Notes under the pieces: model-generated
Told to the model about the DNA's origin: nothing
What the model saw: only the letters and a program-made list of their open reading frames with translations
Database searches by the model: none
Shown: in pieces, positions 1 through 8,687 of the stretch
How the letters are laid out: the number at the start of each line of letters is the position of its first letter
Position numbering within the stretch: the first letter of the stretch is position 1
Source: Vibrio europaeus
GTDB taxonomy: Bacteria > Pseudomonadota > Gammaproteobacteria > Enterobacterales > Vibrionaceae
Direction of reading: 5' to 3'
DNA: 64,000 nt
Assembly: GCF_001695575.1 (NCBI RefSeq)
Contig: NZ_LUAX01000001.1
Span: 1,736,001-1,800,000 of the forward strand
Translations under genes and position numbers: made by a program

Positions 1-730
1 CTACTCTCTGGTTATCGCGACCGGACACTGGAAAAACAAACTTGAATCTCATGCTTTAGACTACTTGTCTAAAAGTAATGTTGATGGCGTCATCATTGTT
101 ACCGGCAGCCTCACAGAGAAGCAAATCCTTGAATATGCAGAAAACATCCCTGTTGTCGCCGTTGGCTATGATGTGATTGGCGATCGAGTGCGCTGCGTTA
201 ACATCGATAACGTGCTTGGTGGTTACATGGCGACCTTACACCTACTTCAACAAGGTCACTTAAACATTGCCCATATTAAAGGTCTGCTCAACCAACCCGA
301 TGCGGTTGCACGCTTTGTCGGCTACAAGAAAGCTTTGCAAGAGGCAGGAATCAAGGTTCAGCCAAAACTGATTAAACAAGGCGATTTTAGCAGTGAATGT
401 GGCTATCAACTGACTAAGGAATTGATTGAATCTAAGAGTCACTTCAGTGCCATTTTCACTGCCAATGACCAAACGGCCTATGGGGCTATCAAAGCCCTGC
501 ATGACAAAGGTTATCGAGTACCAGAAGATATCTCAGTGGTAGGCTTTGATGATCTTCCGACCTCATTTTACTTTACCCCTGCGCTCACCACGATGCGTCA
601 ACCCGTTGAAGAAGTCGGTGTTGTCTGTGCTGAGTCAATTCTTAACTTGTTAAGTGGCAATAGACATGAAGTTCGCCTGCCACCTATCGAGCTTATTATC
701 AGGCAATCGACCAAGTCCCTTTACCGCTAG
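1..730 (+). CDS. LacI/GalR-family transcriptional regulator, C-terminal part (cut by window edge)
   Basis: The reading frame is open from base 2, so the gene begins outside the window and the DNA-binding helix-turn-helix is not visible. What remains, about 242 residues, is the periplasmic-binding-protein-like effector domain. The LacI-family signature VVGFDDLPTSFYFTPALTT near the end, followed by the R-Q-P-V-E-E-V-G block, is clear. A TTG at 65 is only an internal codon. Members of this family usually repress sugar or nucleoside catabolic genes and are released by a small sugar ligand. The effector cannot be told from this fragment, and the next gene, an SDR oxidoreductase on the same strand 50 bases on, gives no firm hint. 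Confidence 0.9.
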   Translation, partial: YSLVIATGHWKNKLESHALDYLSKSNVDGVIIVTGSLTEKQILEYAENIPVVAVGYDVIGDRVRCVNIDNVLGGYMATLHLLQQGHLNIAHIKGLLNQPDAVARFVGYKKALQEAGIKVQPKLIKQGDFSSECGYQLTKELIESKSHFSAIFTANDQTAYGAIKALHDKGYRVPEDISVVGFDDLPTSFYFTPALTTMRQPVEEVGVVCAESILNLLSGNRHEVRLPPIELIIRQSTKSLYR

Positions 731-780
731 CTTTCTGATATTCTTCAACAAACACTCTGAGAATATCTAAAGGACTTGCG

Positions 781-1461
781 ATGAAAACTGTTCTAATCAC
801 CGGAGCTAACCGTGGTATAGGATTAACCTTAGCGAAAAACTATCTTGCTCAAGGTTGGCAAGTTCACGCAACTTATCGTTCAGAGAGTAGTTCGCCGGAG
901 CTTCTGGAGTTGGAAGGGAACAACCTAACCTGTCACCCATTAGATGTAACGGATTACCAAGGACTGAGTGAATTTGCTAACGCGCTACCTGCTATCGATC
1001 TGCTAATCAACAACGCAGGCTACTACGGGCCGAAAGGTTATGGCTTTGGTAACACCGATGTTGATGAATGGCGAAAAGTGCTTGAAATCAACACCATTGC
1101 GCCGTTGAAACTGGTGGAGACTTTATACCCTAACCTGCAAAAAGGACAGCTAAAGAAAATTGCTTGCCTCTCGTCTAAAGTCGGCAGCATGACTGAGAAT
1201 ACTTCAGGTGGTGGCTACATTTACCGCTCGTCAAAAGCGGCCCTCAACTCTGTAGTCAAAAGCTTAAGCAACGATCTGACAGCTGAAGGTTTTACCGTGT
1301 TAGCACTTCACCCTGGCTGGGTACAAACTGAAATGGGCGGGCCTAATGCGTTGATTGATACCGACACTTCCGCAAAGGGTTTAATCAAAGTGATTGAACA
1401 AACAGATCAAGCATGTTCTGGTGAGTTTATTAACTACAATGGTGATCGTTTACCTTGGTAA
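781..1461 (+). CDS. SDR family oxidoreductase
   Basis: This 226-residue short-chain dehydrogenase has an intact catalytic set: the N-terminal dinucleotide motif TGANRGIG at residues 7-14, the NNAG motif at 77-80, serines at 131-132 and the catalytic Y148-x-x-x-K152 pair in the Rossmann fold. It should be a soluble NAD(P)H-dependent carbonyl reductase; the substrate cannot be read from sequence. The overall form resembles the C-factor/sniffer-like subgroup of small SDRs. An AAGGA-type ribosome site lies about 8 bases before the ATG. It may be cotranscribed with the preceding LacI-type regulator. Confidence 0.88.
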   Translation: MKTVLITGANRGIGLTLAKNYLAQGWQVHATYRSESSSPELLELEGNNLTCHPLDVTDYQGLSEFANALPAIDLLINNAGYYGPKGYGFGNTDVDEWRKVLEINTIAPLKLVETLYPNLQKGQLKKIACLSSKVGSMTENTSGGGYIYRSSKAALNSVVKSLSNDLTAEGFTVLALHPGWVQTEMGGPNALIDTDTSAKGLIKVIEQTDQACSGEFINYNGDRLPW

Positions 1462-1503
1462 CTGGACTATATAGTTTTATCTAAGTCCGACTAAAATCAA
1501 GGT

Positions 1504-2487
1504 ATGAAACAGACACTTCGCACTCTTTTAGTTGTTGGCCTAACCATCGGAGTAATTACTGGGTGTAGCGACAATGCACCCGGTGAGCATTTTGATGACT
1601 ACTTAACTCGTGTTGCAAGAGTGCAAGAAGCACCCAAAGTAAAGCAAGATTCAGTTAGCTACGCAAAGTTGCCACGGAAGCGCGATTTATACGCTGATGT
1701 GCCTTCTGTCTCTATCGGCCTGCTCGACAGCTACCAGTTAAGGCAGTGTGGTTTGTTTAATCTGATAGCGGAGAAGAACTCTGTTTTAGGGAAAGTTGCC
1801 GACGAGTTTCGTAATTATGACTACCAAACAGCGCTATTGGATGGCCTCTCTCGGTGCATAAACAGTAACGCCCTAGAACCAGATCTAGTACTGAAACTTG
1901 TCGAGATTAAACAACAAAAGCAGTCTCAGTTTGAGATGCATCACTGGAACCTAATATTTGCGAGTGATGCAATGCAGAAACAACTTAGCGGAACTCGCTG
2001 GCTAGAACCTAACCTTGGCCAAACAGTGGTTGAAATCAATCAAGCGTTAGCAGCTTTGAACCTCGCTTCTGACAAAGTAAGCAACCAAGCTATTGACGTT
2101 CAAGAGGTTCTTGAGAAAAAGCTTATTGTGGGCAATCTTAGTTACTCTCTCGCGTTGGCAACGAGCAAACTAAACCACGTCACCCAGCAACTCACAGAAT
2201 ATGACCACCAAATAATCTGCGCTCAAAATCGTGATACCACTAAGTTCAAATATCTAAACAATGTTTTTGAACAACAGTTTGTGGGTAAGGTGCAACCCTA
2301 TATGGCTCAACTCGACGGCTATTATCAGACCCTGTCATCAAACCTAAGTCTGTTTGACCCCAAGCCAAACATTCATAGCTATGTGTATCCACTAAAGAAG
2401 CACCATATGGAGTTTCGTCAAGCTATACGTCGTCACGTCGATTATTGGCAACAGCTGTTTAAACGCTGTGGGCGCAAAGTAGGTTAA
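1504..2487 (+). CDS. DUF3080-type lipoprotein
   Basis: A 327-residue protein with a short lipoprotein signal peptide ending in the lipobox VITGC (Cys at about residue 21), so the mature protein should be lipid-anchored in the envelope. The rest is mostly helical, polar and without membrane segments. The C-terminal part, containing [17 protein letters not shown], resembles what I recall as the DUF3080 family of marine gamma-proteobacteria; no biochemical function is known to me. Its stop codon overlaps the 3' end of topB on the other strand by 4 bases, so the two genes converge without a spacer. The start is supported by the signal peptide and an AAGG just upstream. Confidence 0.72.
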   Translation: MKQTLRTLLVVGLTIGVITGCSDNAPGEHFDDYLTRVARVQEAPKVKQDSVSYAKLPRKRDLYADVPSVSIGLLDSYQLRQCGLFNLIAEKNSVLGKVADEFRNYDYQTALLDGLSRCINSNALEPDLVLKLVEIKQQKQSQFEMHHWNLIFASDAMQKQLSGTRWLEPNLGQTVVEINQALAALNLASDKVSNQAIDVQEVLEKKLIVGNLSYSLALATSKLNHVTQQLTEYDHQIICAQNRDTTKFKYLNNVFEQQFVGKVQPYMAQLDGYYQTLSSNLSLFDPKPNIHSYVYPLKKHHMEFRQAIRRHVDYWQQLFKRCGRKVG

Positions 2488-4439
2488 GACTTCTTAGATG
2501 TCGACTTAGCGGAAGGTTTCTTACGGTAGCCGCCTTTTTTGCGTTTGTATGCCGGGCGCTCTACTTTAGGTAGGTGACGTAAAGACTCAGGAACCTCTCC
2601 GCTACGAACTTGATGCATCAAACCATCAATTCGCTGCTGTAGTGCCTGCATAAAAGGTTGGTAGGCTTGATTACGCTCCGCCATACCCTGCAACTGGTGC
2701 TCCCAGTTTGCTGTCATATCCGGAAAGGTCGATTCAGATGGCAATGCATGTATCAAGCCCCTTCCAGCAGGTGTACTGAGAATAGACTTGCCTTGGCGCA
2801 GCAAGAGCTGGCGCTTAAACAGAGTATCCAGGATGCCTGCACGCGTCGCTTCAGTCCCTAAGCCATCGGTCTCTTTGAGTATTTTTTTCAGCTCTTTGTC
2901 TTCCACAAAACGGGCAATCCCCGTCATCGCCTGAAGTAATGTCGCTTCAGTAAAATGTTTCGGCGGCTCTGTCTTACGGTCTTTAATCTCACCTTCTCGG
3001 CAGGTTAGAACGCTCCCTTCAGGTAAAGGAGGAACCGCATCAACACTTGCGTCTTCATCATCAACTTTACCCATCAGTTCTTTCCAGCCTGCCGATACAA
3101 GCTGACGCCCCTTGGCCATGAAGGTTCCACCTGCGATATCAAATACCAGCTTGGCTTCTGCATACACTGCCGCCGGATAGAACTGCATCAAATATTGGCG
3201 CGCTATCTGCTGATAAATCTTCATCTCATTGCCAGATAGTCCATTCATTGAAGCCTTTTTCGGCGTCGGGATGATCGCATGGTGAGCATCGACTTTTTTA
3301 TCATTCCATACTTTGGATTTAAGGCTCAGATTCGCCCCTGATACTGCACTGCCCAGTTCGTTGGCATTGTTGCTGATCGCATCACAAACACTACTCGCTT
3401 GGGAATAATGCTCGATCGGCAAATAACGACAATCAGAGCGCGGATAAGTGATCAGCTTGTGCTTTTCATACAAAGACTGACAAGTATCAAGCACCTGCTG
3501 CGCACTCATACCAAATCGCTTTGCAGCATCAATTTGCAGAGCAGATAACGAATAGGGCAGTGGCGCTGATTGCTTGGTTTGCTTTTGCTCTGATTCAACA
3601 ACTTTTGCTGGTTGGTTAGCGATTCGATTAGCGACATTTTCCACCAGCTTACGATTGAGGACTCTCCCCTCTTCGTCTTGCCATGGTTTACACGCGTCAC
3701 TCGGTTTCCAACGAGCGCGTATATCAAACGCGCTTGAGCCATCTTGATACGGAATAAGAGCATGAAGAGTAAAATAATCGCGAGGGATAAAGTTCTCTAT
3801 CTCTTCATCACGGCGAACCACTAAGCCAAGCACTGGAGTTTGTACTCGACCGACTGACAATACACCTTGATAGCCTGCCTTTTGCCCCAGTAGCGTATAG
3901 GCGCGAGACATATTCATACCATACAGCCAGTCTGCTCTAGAGCGCGCTAAGGCAGAAACCGACAGCGGCACAAACTCACGGTTGCTTCGCATTTGGCTTA
4001 AGGCGCGCTTAACCGCTGGCAAGTTCAAATCGCTAATCAGCAAACGCTGTGTCGCCTCTTTTTTTGTTTTGCTGACTTTGCAGTAATCGAGTACTTCATC
4101 CACTAGCAGTTGCCCTTCCCTATCAGGGTCTCCGGCGTGAACGATATGATTCGCGTCCTTCAACAACTTTCGTACTACCGTCAGCTGCTTACTCGCCGAC
4201 TTTCTTGGCCTTAGTTGCCATTGTTCAGGGACAATCGGTAAATCGGCTAGATTCCACTTTTTATAGCGCTCATCGTAGGCATCAGGCTCAACTTGCTCAA
4301 GTAAGTGCCCAATACACCAAGTCACTACGTCACCATTACCACAACGAATAAAACCCTGATCATTTTTCTTTGGTCCAGGGAGTGCAGCGGCAATTGCGCG
4401 GCCAAGGCTTGGTTTTTCAGCGATAAAGAGACGAGACAT
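2484..4439 (-). CDS. topB: DNA topoisomerase III
   Basis: A type IA topoisomerase of 651 residues that cuts one strand and mainly decatenates replication intermediates. The N-terminal TOPRIM domain is complete, with E8 in LFIAEKPSL and DPDRE near residue 104. The catalytic tyrosine is Y332 in [13 protein letters not shown], and the decatenation-loop and C-terminal basic tail ([10 protein letters not shown]) are present. Length and colinearity match E. coli TopB closely, so the ATG at 4439 is the right start. Oddly, that ATG lies only four bases from the end of a MITE-like element (4444-4712), and no purine-rich ribosome-binding site precedes it; see findings. The gene converges on the DUF3080 lipoprotein gene. 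Confidence 0.97.
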   Translation of the reverse strand: MSRLFIAEKPSLGRAIAAALPGPKKNDQGFIRCGNGDVVTWCIGHLLEQVEPDAYDERYKKWNLADLPIVPEQWQLRPRKSASKQLTVVRKLLKDANHIVHAGDPDREGQLLVDEVLDYCKVSKTKKEATQRLLISDLNLPAVKRALSQMRSNREFVPLSVSALARSRADWLYGMNMSRAYTLLGQKAGYQGVLSVGRVQTPVLGLVVRRDEEIENFIPRDYFTLHALIPYQDGSSAFDIRARWKPSDACKPWQDEEGRVLNRKLVENVANRIANQPAKVVESEQKQTKQSAPLPYSLSALQIDAAKRFGMSAQQVLDTCQSLYEKHKLITYPRSDCRYLPIEHYSQASSVCDAISNNANELGSAVSGANLSLKSKVWNDKKVDAHHAIIPTPKKASMNGLSGNEMKIYQQIARQYLMQFYPAAVYAEAKLVFDIAGGTFMAKGRQLVSAGWKELMGKVDDEDASVDAVPPLPEGSVLTCREGEIKDRKTEPPKHFTEATLLQAMTGIARFVEDKELKKILKETDGLGTEATRAGILDTLFKRQLLLRQGKSILSTPAGRGLIHALPSESTFPDMTANWEHQLQGMAERNQAYQPFMQALQQRIDGLMHQVRSGEVPESLRHLPKVERPAYKRKKGGYRKKPSAKSTSKKS

Positions 4440-4443
4440 AAAG

Positions 4444-4712
4444 TAGGGTCTGTTGGCCTTTTGCGGTTAAATTTTGTTCGAGATAAAAGCGTTTTAATCG
4501 CGGCGAGAGGTTTGCCGCCTAGTCACTCTAAGCAAAACACCTCTCAACAAAGAGTAAAACGCTTTTAGCCGAACCCTTCGGGCAGCGTTTGTGGTTCCTT
4601 TCTACTGCGTTATCGGCTTTTCAGGTAGAGCAACTACAACTCAAAGCCTCTGCCTTGCATAAAGAACCCACAAACTGCTGCAAAAATCAGCTCAAAAGGT
4701 CAACAGACCCTA
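4444..4712. mobile_element. MITE-like non-coding element with terminal inverted repeats
   Basis: A 269-base stretch bounded by near-perfect terminal inverted repeats: TAGGGTCTGTTGGCCTTTTG on the left and, read on the other strand from the right end, TAGGGTCTGTTGACCTTTTG, with weaker similarity continuing for about 12 more bases. Inside are two nested palindromes: a 13-base arm TAAAAGCGTTTTA near 4484-4496 pairing with 4555-4567, and a GCAGCGTTTGTGG/CCACAAACTGCTGC pair around 4582-4680. No gene or transposase is inside. The outer bases are TA at both ends, compatible with insertion at a TA dinucleotide. I infer a miniature inverted-repeat element mobilised in trans. Confidence 0.75.
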
Positions 4713-4729
4713 GAGTCAGACAGATACAA

Positions 4730-4759
4730 TAAGGGCCACATTATCGAATGTGGCCCTTA
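4730..4759 (-). terminator. Hairpin downstream of grxD, possible terminator
   Basis: A perfect 13-base stem (TAAGGGCCACATT) with an ATCG loop lies about 50 bases beyond the grxD stop. The tail on the minus strand is TTATTG, so the U-run is weak; termination is likely but not certain. Confidence 0.5.
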
Positions 4760-4808
4760 GAAATCAAGAAAAACTGTAAATTTAAACAGTACTTCTAATG
4801 GAGAAAGA

Positions 4809-5144
4809 TTACTCTTCGCTTGTTCCTGCGCGCTCTGCTGCTTCTTTAACTAGAGGCTGCAGTTCACCTTTTTGGAACATTTCGATGATAATGTCACAAC
4901 CACCGATCAGCTCACCTTCAACCCATAGCTGAGGGAAAGTTGGCCACTGTGCGTATGCTGGTAGCTCTGCACGGATATCAGGGTTTTGTAGAATATCTAC
5001 GTAAGCGAATTTTTCACCACAAGCCATAAGAGCTTGAGCTGCTTGAGAAGAGAAACCGCAGCTAGGTAGTTTAGGCGAACCTTTCATGTAAAGAAGGATC
5101 GAGTTTTCTGCGATCTGCTGTTTGATTTTATCGATAGTTTCCAT
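4809..5144 (-). CDS. grxD: Monothiol glutaredoxin Grx4 (CGFS type)
   Basis: A 111-residue monothiol glutaredoxin with the defining CGFS active site in KLPSCGFSSQAAQAL and the WPTFPQLWV glutathione-binding segment. Such proteins bind a glutathione-ligated [2Fe-2S] cluster and pass it on during Fe-S assembly and iron sensing, in the cytosol. The length is usual for the family. GAGGAAGCA just before the ATG gives a good ribosome site. It is divergent from sodB, another iron- and oxidant-linked gene, 303 bases away. Confidence 0.97.
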   Translation of the reverse strand: METIDKIKQQIAENSILLYMKGSPKLPSCGFSSQAAQALMACGEKFAYVDILQNPDIRAELPAYAQWPTFPQLWVEGELIGGCDIIIEMFQKGELQPLVKEAAERAGTSEE

Positions 5145-5447
5145 TGCTTCCTCTTAATGGAGTTACGGCAAATATTCTGCACATTCTAAACCATTAGCAC
5201 AGAATAAAAAGCCTAATATGAGTAAGGTTATAGTCGACTTCGTGCTTTTTTGAGATCAACTGTCATTATCTAATAAAGAATTTTCATATAGAAATTTACA
5301 GCCTGAGCTTTTAATAAAGTAAAAACTTGCTAAACTAGAGCGCAAGTCAGCAAAATGACCATGGTTGGCACTGCGAGCCATGAATTATAAATAACACTGG
5401 AAGCAATCGAGAGGGGCAACCCTTTCATATAAATGGAGAATCGAGCA
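5145..5447. promoter_or_regulatory. Intergenic region between grxD and sodB (divergent promoters)
   Basis: About 300 AT-rich bases holding the start regions of two divergent genes. The sodB side has a TTGCTAAACTAGAG stretch near 5327 and a leader of roughly 100 bases ending in a GGAG ribosome site. In E. coli the sodB leader is a target of the small RNA RyhB; I cannot show pairing here. No ORF, repeat or clear operator is visible. Confidence 0.4.
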
Positions 5448-6032
5448 ATGGCATTTGAACTACCAGCTCTTCCTTACGCGAAAGACGCACTAGAACCACA
5501 TATCTCAGCTGAAACTCTAGATTTCCACCACGGTAAGCACCACAACACTTACGTTGTTAAGCTAAATGGTCTTATTCCTGGCACTGAGTTTGAAGGCAAA
5601 TCTCTAGAAGAAATCATCAAATCTTCTACTGGTGGTGTATTCAACAACGCTGCACAAATCTGGAACCACACGTTTTACTGGCACTGTCTAGCGCCAAACG
5701 CAGGTGGCGAGCCAACAGGTGCAGTCGCTGACGCTATCAACGCTGCATTCGGTTCTTTCGAAGAGTTCAAAGCGAAATTCACAGACTCTGCGATCAACAA
5801 CTTCGGTTCTTCTTGGACTTGGCTTGTTAAGAAAGCAGACGGCTCTCTAGAGATCGTTAACACGTCTAACGCTGCAACGCCTCTAACAGAAGAAGGTACA
5901 ACTCCACTTCTTACTGTTGACCTATGGGAACACGCTTACTACATCGATTTCCGTAACGTTCGTCCAGACTACATGAATGCTTTCTGGGCACTAGTTAACT
6001 GGGACTTCGTTGCAGAAAACCTAGCAAAATAA
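5448..6032 (+). CDS. sodB: Superoxide dismutase [Fe]
   Basis: An iron superoxide dismutase of 194 residues that converts superoxide to oxygen and hydrogen peroxide in the cytosol. Metal ligands are visible: H27 in DFHHGKHH, H74 in IWNHTFYWH, and the D-x-W-E-H set in VDLWEHAYY. The start is the ATG of MAFELP, preceded by GGAG at 8-10 bases; an upstream in-frame ATG at 5433 would add five residues and overlaps that ribosome site, so I reject it. The gene is followed by a strong terminator and stands alone. Confidence 0.97.
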   Translation: MAFELPALPYAKDALEPHISAETLDFHHGKHHNTYVVKLNGLIPGTEFEGKSLEEIIKSSTGGVFNNAAQIWNHTFYWHCLAPNAGGEPTGAVADAINAAFGSFEEFKAKFTDSAINNFGSSWTWLVKKADGSLEIVNTSNAATPLTEEGTTPLLTVDLWEHAYYIDFRNVRPDYMNAFWALVNWDFVAENLAK

Positions 6033-6065
6033 TCCTCCTCCCTAGGATTTAAATTTAGTCATTTT

Positions 6066-6093
6066 AAAAGCCAGCACTTTGCTGGCTTTTTTT
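6066..6093 (+). terminator. Rho-independent terminator after sodB
   Basis: The stem AAAAGCCAGC pairs with GCTGGCTTTT across a 5-base loop and is followed by a U-run. It is 33 bases past the sodB stop. Confidence 0.85.
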
Positions 6094-6164
6094 CGTTTCA
6101 AGCTATGATTTCCCTAAAGTTTCTCGGTACTAAGTCGCTATAAAAGCAACGAACGAGGAACATC

Positions 6165-6668
6165 ATGCAAATTCACACTTTAGACAAAGCAGCCATTATC
6201 AGCGAGCTTCAGTTTGGCACGGGTATTAACCATGCTGTACATGAAGGACGCCGAGCTGACTTCGCGCTAATTTTGTCGATGTTTTCTGACGATGTTCGTG
6301 ACAATACCCCGATTGAAAAGGTCGATGAGATAGATACGAGCGAACAAGCACTGCGTAAAAAGTTCGAACTGCAAGCGCCGCAACAGCTTCGATCCGATCA
6401 AAGCTCTTACCAAGTATCGGCAACACAAACTTCCCTATTTCACAGTTCAGGACTCCCTAGCACCAAGCTGAGCCATTACCTTACCCCTGACGCCTTAACT
6501 TACCTACCAGAAGACACACATAATCTTCCCGAGGAGGTGTATCACAACCTGTCTGGTCACCAACGTCGGGCAATGGGAGAAAAAGAGCCAAAAGAGTTGA
6601 TGCCGATCGATCTTTATAATCAGCTCATAAAAGCTCAGCGCACCTTCCAGATCCAAACCCAAGCTTAA
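6165..6668 (+). CDS. Small conserved protein of the VC2046/SO_2500 family
   Basis: A 167-residue soluble protein with no signal peptide or membrane segment and no motif I can tie to a reaction. Its place directly after sodB, and its length, match the unknown protein known in vibrios as VC2046 (family name VC2046/SO_2500), from memory. The segment HAVHEGRRADFALILSMFSD near residues 24-43 is the most conserved-looking part, while the middle (residues 70-115) is rich in Ser, Gln and Thr and likely flexible. An ACGAGGAA ribosome site sits 7 bases before the ATG. The role is unknown. Confidence 0.72.
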   Translation: MQIHTLDKAAIISELQFGTGINHAVHEGRRADFALILSMFSDDVRDNTPIEKVDEIDTSEQALRKKFELQAPQQLRSDQSSYQVSATQTSLFHSSGLPSTKLSHYLTPDALTYLPEDTHNLPEEVYHNLSGHQRRAMGEKEPKELMPIDLYNQLIKAQRTFQIQTQA

Positions 6669-6872
6669 AGGATCGTTTTTGATCACATTTTTCGTGTCTC
6701 ATTTTTCGGACTTGCTTAACAATAGGCCTGCATAATGTGAATAGCGCCAAATAATCGAACATTATCATACTGAGCGAAGAGTTATTTGACGTTATTCACA
6801 ACTAAAACACAGCTAATCTACCATGCTATGTGGACATCTTTTAGAGCATGCATTGCTTATGGGGGTAAGCCA

Positions 6873-7535
6873 ATGGATATAAAAAATGCTGTAATTTTAG
6901 TGACATCAGCCGGTTCTCAGATCGGAAGTACGCTCGCTTATCACTTTGCTTCGCTTGGTGCGACGCTAGTATTGTGTGACAGAAAAACACCTCAGCTCGC
7001 GCAAACCTATCAACTGTGCCAAGAGATATCAGACAGCGTCTATCAGTGCCCTATAGATGATCACTCACTCAGTTCTATCCAATACTTATTCACATTCATG
7101 GATCAAACGGTCAAGCGGTCCCCCGACGTTTTGATCAACACGCTCACCGCAGAAGCGATGCCGAATATTTTTGATCATCAAGGCAGTGACCTGTTTACCC
7201 AAAGGCTCTCTTTGATGGCTGCGACACTGTTTAGCTTTGGTCAAGCAACCGCGGAAAGAATGCGTGAAGAACAGAAAAACGGTGTGATTGTTAATGTGAT
7301 TTCTCATCCTGACTATCAGGATATGTCAGGCTTCGACAATGCAACTTCGATGGTGGCAGGGTTTACCCAAAGTTGGGCTAAAGAGCTCACCCCTTTCAAC
7401 ATTCGTGTTGGAGGCGTTGTCCCTGCTATTGAACACGATAACTCGCACTGGGCGGAAGTGCAGGATGAGTTGATTCGGAATACGGAGTACATCGTCTCTA
7501 ATGATTACTTTAGTGGCAGAGTCATGGCGGCATAA
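6873..7535 (+). CDS. Degenerate SDR-fold protein, probably not a dehydrogenase
   Basis: A 220-residue protein that follows the short-chain dehydrogenase fold from end to end, but the key residues are gone. The glycine motif reads TSAGSQIG instead of TGxxxGxG, the NNAG motif is replaced by NTLTA near residue 90, and where the catalytic Tyr-x-x-x-Lys should be there are F154 and T158 (GFDNATSMVAGFTQSWAKEL). It may bind a nucleotide or protein partner rather than catalyse reduction. The ATG at 6873 is chosen because GGGGGT precedes it and the protein then begins right before the first beta strand; an in-frame TTG at 6786 would add 29 residues unlike the family. Confidence 0.8.
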   Translation: MDIKNAVILVTSAGSQIGSTLAYHFASLGATLVLCDRKTPQLAQTYQLCQEISDSVYQCPIDDHSLSSIQYLFTFMDQTVKRSPDVLINTLTAEAMPNIFDHQGSDLFTQRLSLMAATLFSFGQATAERMREEQKNGVIVNVISHPDYQDMSGFDNATSMVAGFTQSWAKELTPFNIRVGGVVPAIEHDNSHWAEVQDELIRNTEYIVSNDYFSGRVMAA

Positions 7536-7556
7536 CCACACCGCCATTCAACTTAC

Positions 7557-8009
7557 CTATTCAAGCGACTTCAGCGCATTCTCTGAAGCTTCTTCTATAA
7601 GATCCAATACCAGTTCAAATCCGGCATCCCCGCCATAGTATGGGTCGGGGATTTCGTCATATTCAGAATCGGAATAGTCGAGAAACAGTTTTACTTTGTG
7701 CTGCAAATGCTGAGGACATTGTTGAATTAAATCGGCAAAGTTGTCTCTATCTGCGGCTAAAATTAAATCAAAATCTTCGAAATCGCCACTAACAACTTTC
7801 CGTGAACGAATCCCTTTAAACGAGTATCCTCTGCGCTCCCCCGCCGCTTTTGATCTTGAATCTGGTGGGTTTCCTTGGTGGTAGCCAATAGTACCAGCCG
7901 AGTCCACTTCAACGGGTATACCGAGTTGCTGAGATTTAGCTCTAAGGATTGCCTCACCAGTAGGAGAGCGACAAATATTTCCCATACACACCACTAACAG
8001 CTTCTTCAC
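7557..8009 (-). CDS. Low-molecular-weight protein-tyrosine phosphatase
   Basis: A 150-residue cytosolic phosphatase of the LMW-PTP family. The P-loop VCMGNICRS gives nucleophile C8 and phosphate-binding R14 (C-x5-R), and the general-acid loop DPYYGG is near residue 122. The N-terminus starts directly at the first beta strand, as in the family. The exact substrate is unknown; this is not inside an exopolysaccharide (wzb-type) cluster, and the gene is convergent with the degenerate SDR gene only 21 bases away. Confidence 0.92.
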   Translation of the reverse strand: MKKLLVVCMGNICRSPTGEAILRAKSQQLGIPVEVDSAGTIGYHQGNPPDSRSKAAGERRGYSFKGIRSRKVVSGDFEDFDLILAADRDNFADLIQQCPQHLQHKVKLFLDYSDSEYDEIPDPYYGGDAGFELVLDLIEEASENALKSLE

Positions 8010-8105
8010 CTAACTCTTCCTTAAAATTATATGAACCAAGTTTCACAACATAATATTTGCGTCTACGCTTTTATTGAATAACGTCAGACTTAAAAGGATT
8101 TAACT

Positions 8106-8669
8106 ATGAAAAGGCTATGTACTGCAATCGCACTGCTATTACCCCTCTCTACTTTTGCTAATGAATTTGAAGCAGCTCTAACCGAGTTTGCAATGAACGA
8201 TGTAAAAGCCATCGCTTCCGATGCTGATGTCGTTTCCGCAATCAAGGTACAAAACCAAGAAAGTCGCCAACTCGATCAAAACCAAATCACTTCACTAGAC
8301 AATGATTGGCGTAGCCAAGTTGGTCAATCTAACGCGCCGCTTATCACCAGTAAGTTAAGTAGTGAGTTATCGAAGAAACTCGCATCAATACAAGAGAGCA
8401 GCCAAGGTGTCATCACTGAAATTTTTGTTATGGATAACAAAGGGCTAAATGTGGCACAAAGCGCGGTAACTTCTGACTATTGGCAAGGTGATGAAGCAAA
8501 GTGGCAACAAACCTATCTAGTCGGCCCTGATGCCTACCATATCAGTGAAATAGAAGAAGATGAATCAACTCAGATGTTCCAATCCCAAGTGAGCTACGCT
8601 ATCTCTGACCCAAGTTCTGGCCAAGTTATCGGCGCCATTACTGTCGGCGTTAACGTCGAAGAACTATAA
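8106..8669 (+). CDS. Secreted Cache/PDC-like sensor protein paired with a chemoreceptor
   Basis: A 187-residue protein with a clear signal peptide (cut likely after STFA, residue 18), so the mature protein is periplasmic. The mature part resembles a stand-alone single PDC/Cache sensory domain: MDNKGLNVAQSAVTSDYWQG is a typical ligand-pocket segment, and the final strand is GAITVGVNVEEL. It has no membrane anchor or signalling output. It ends 18 bases before a methyl-accepting chemotaxis protein and the two are surely one operon. I infer that it is a periplasmic ligand-binding partner of that receptor, but a free-standing role is possible. Confidence 0.7.
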   Translation: MKRLCTAIALLLPLSTFANEFEAALTEFAMNDVKAIASDADVVSAIKVQNQESRQLDQNQITSLDNDWRSQVGQSNAPLITSKLSSELSKKLASIQESSQGVITEIFVMDNKGLNVAQSAVTSDYWQGDEAKWQQTYLVGPDAYHISEIEEDESTQMFQSQVSYAISDPSSGQVIGAITVGVNVEEL

Positions 8670-8687
8670 CCCATTGGAGCCTAATGT

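Noticed and set aside
4305-4568. Open frame of 87 codons across the topB start and the MITE-like element
   Set aside because: It overlaps topB on the opposite strand, has no family likeness and no ribosome site.
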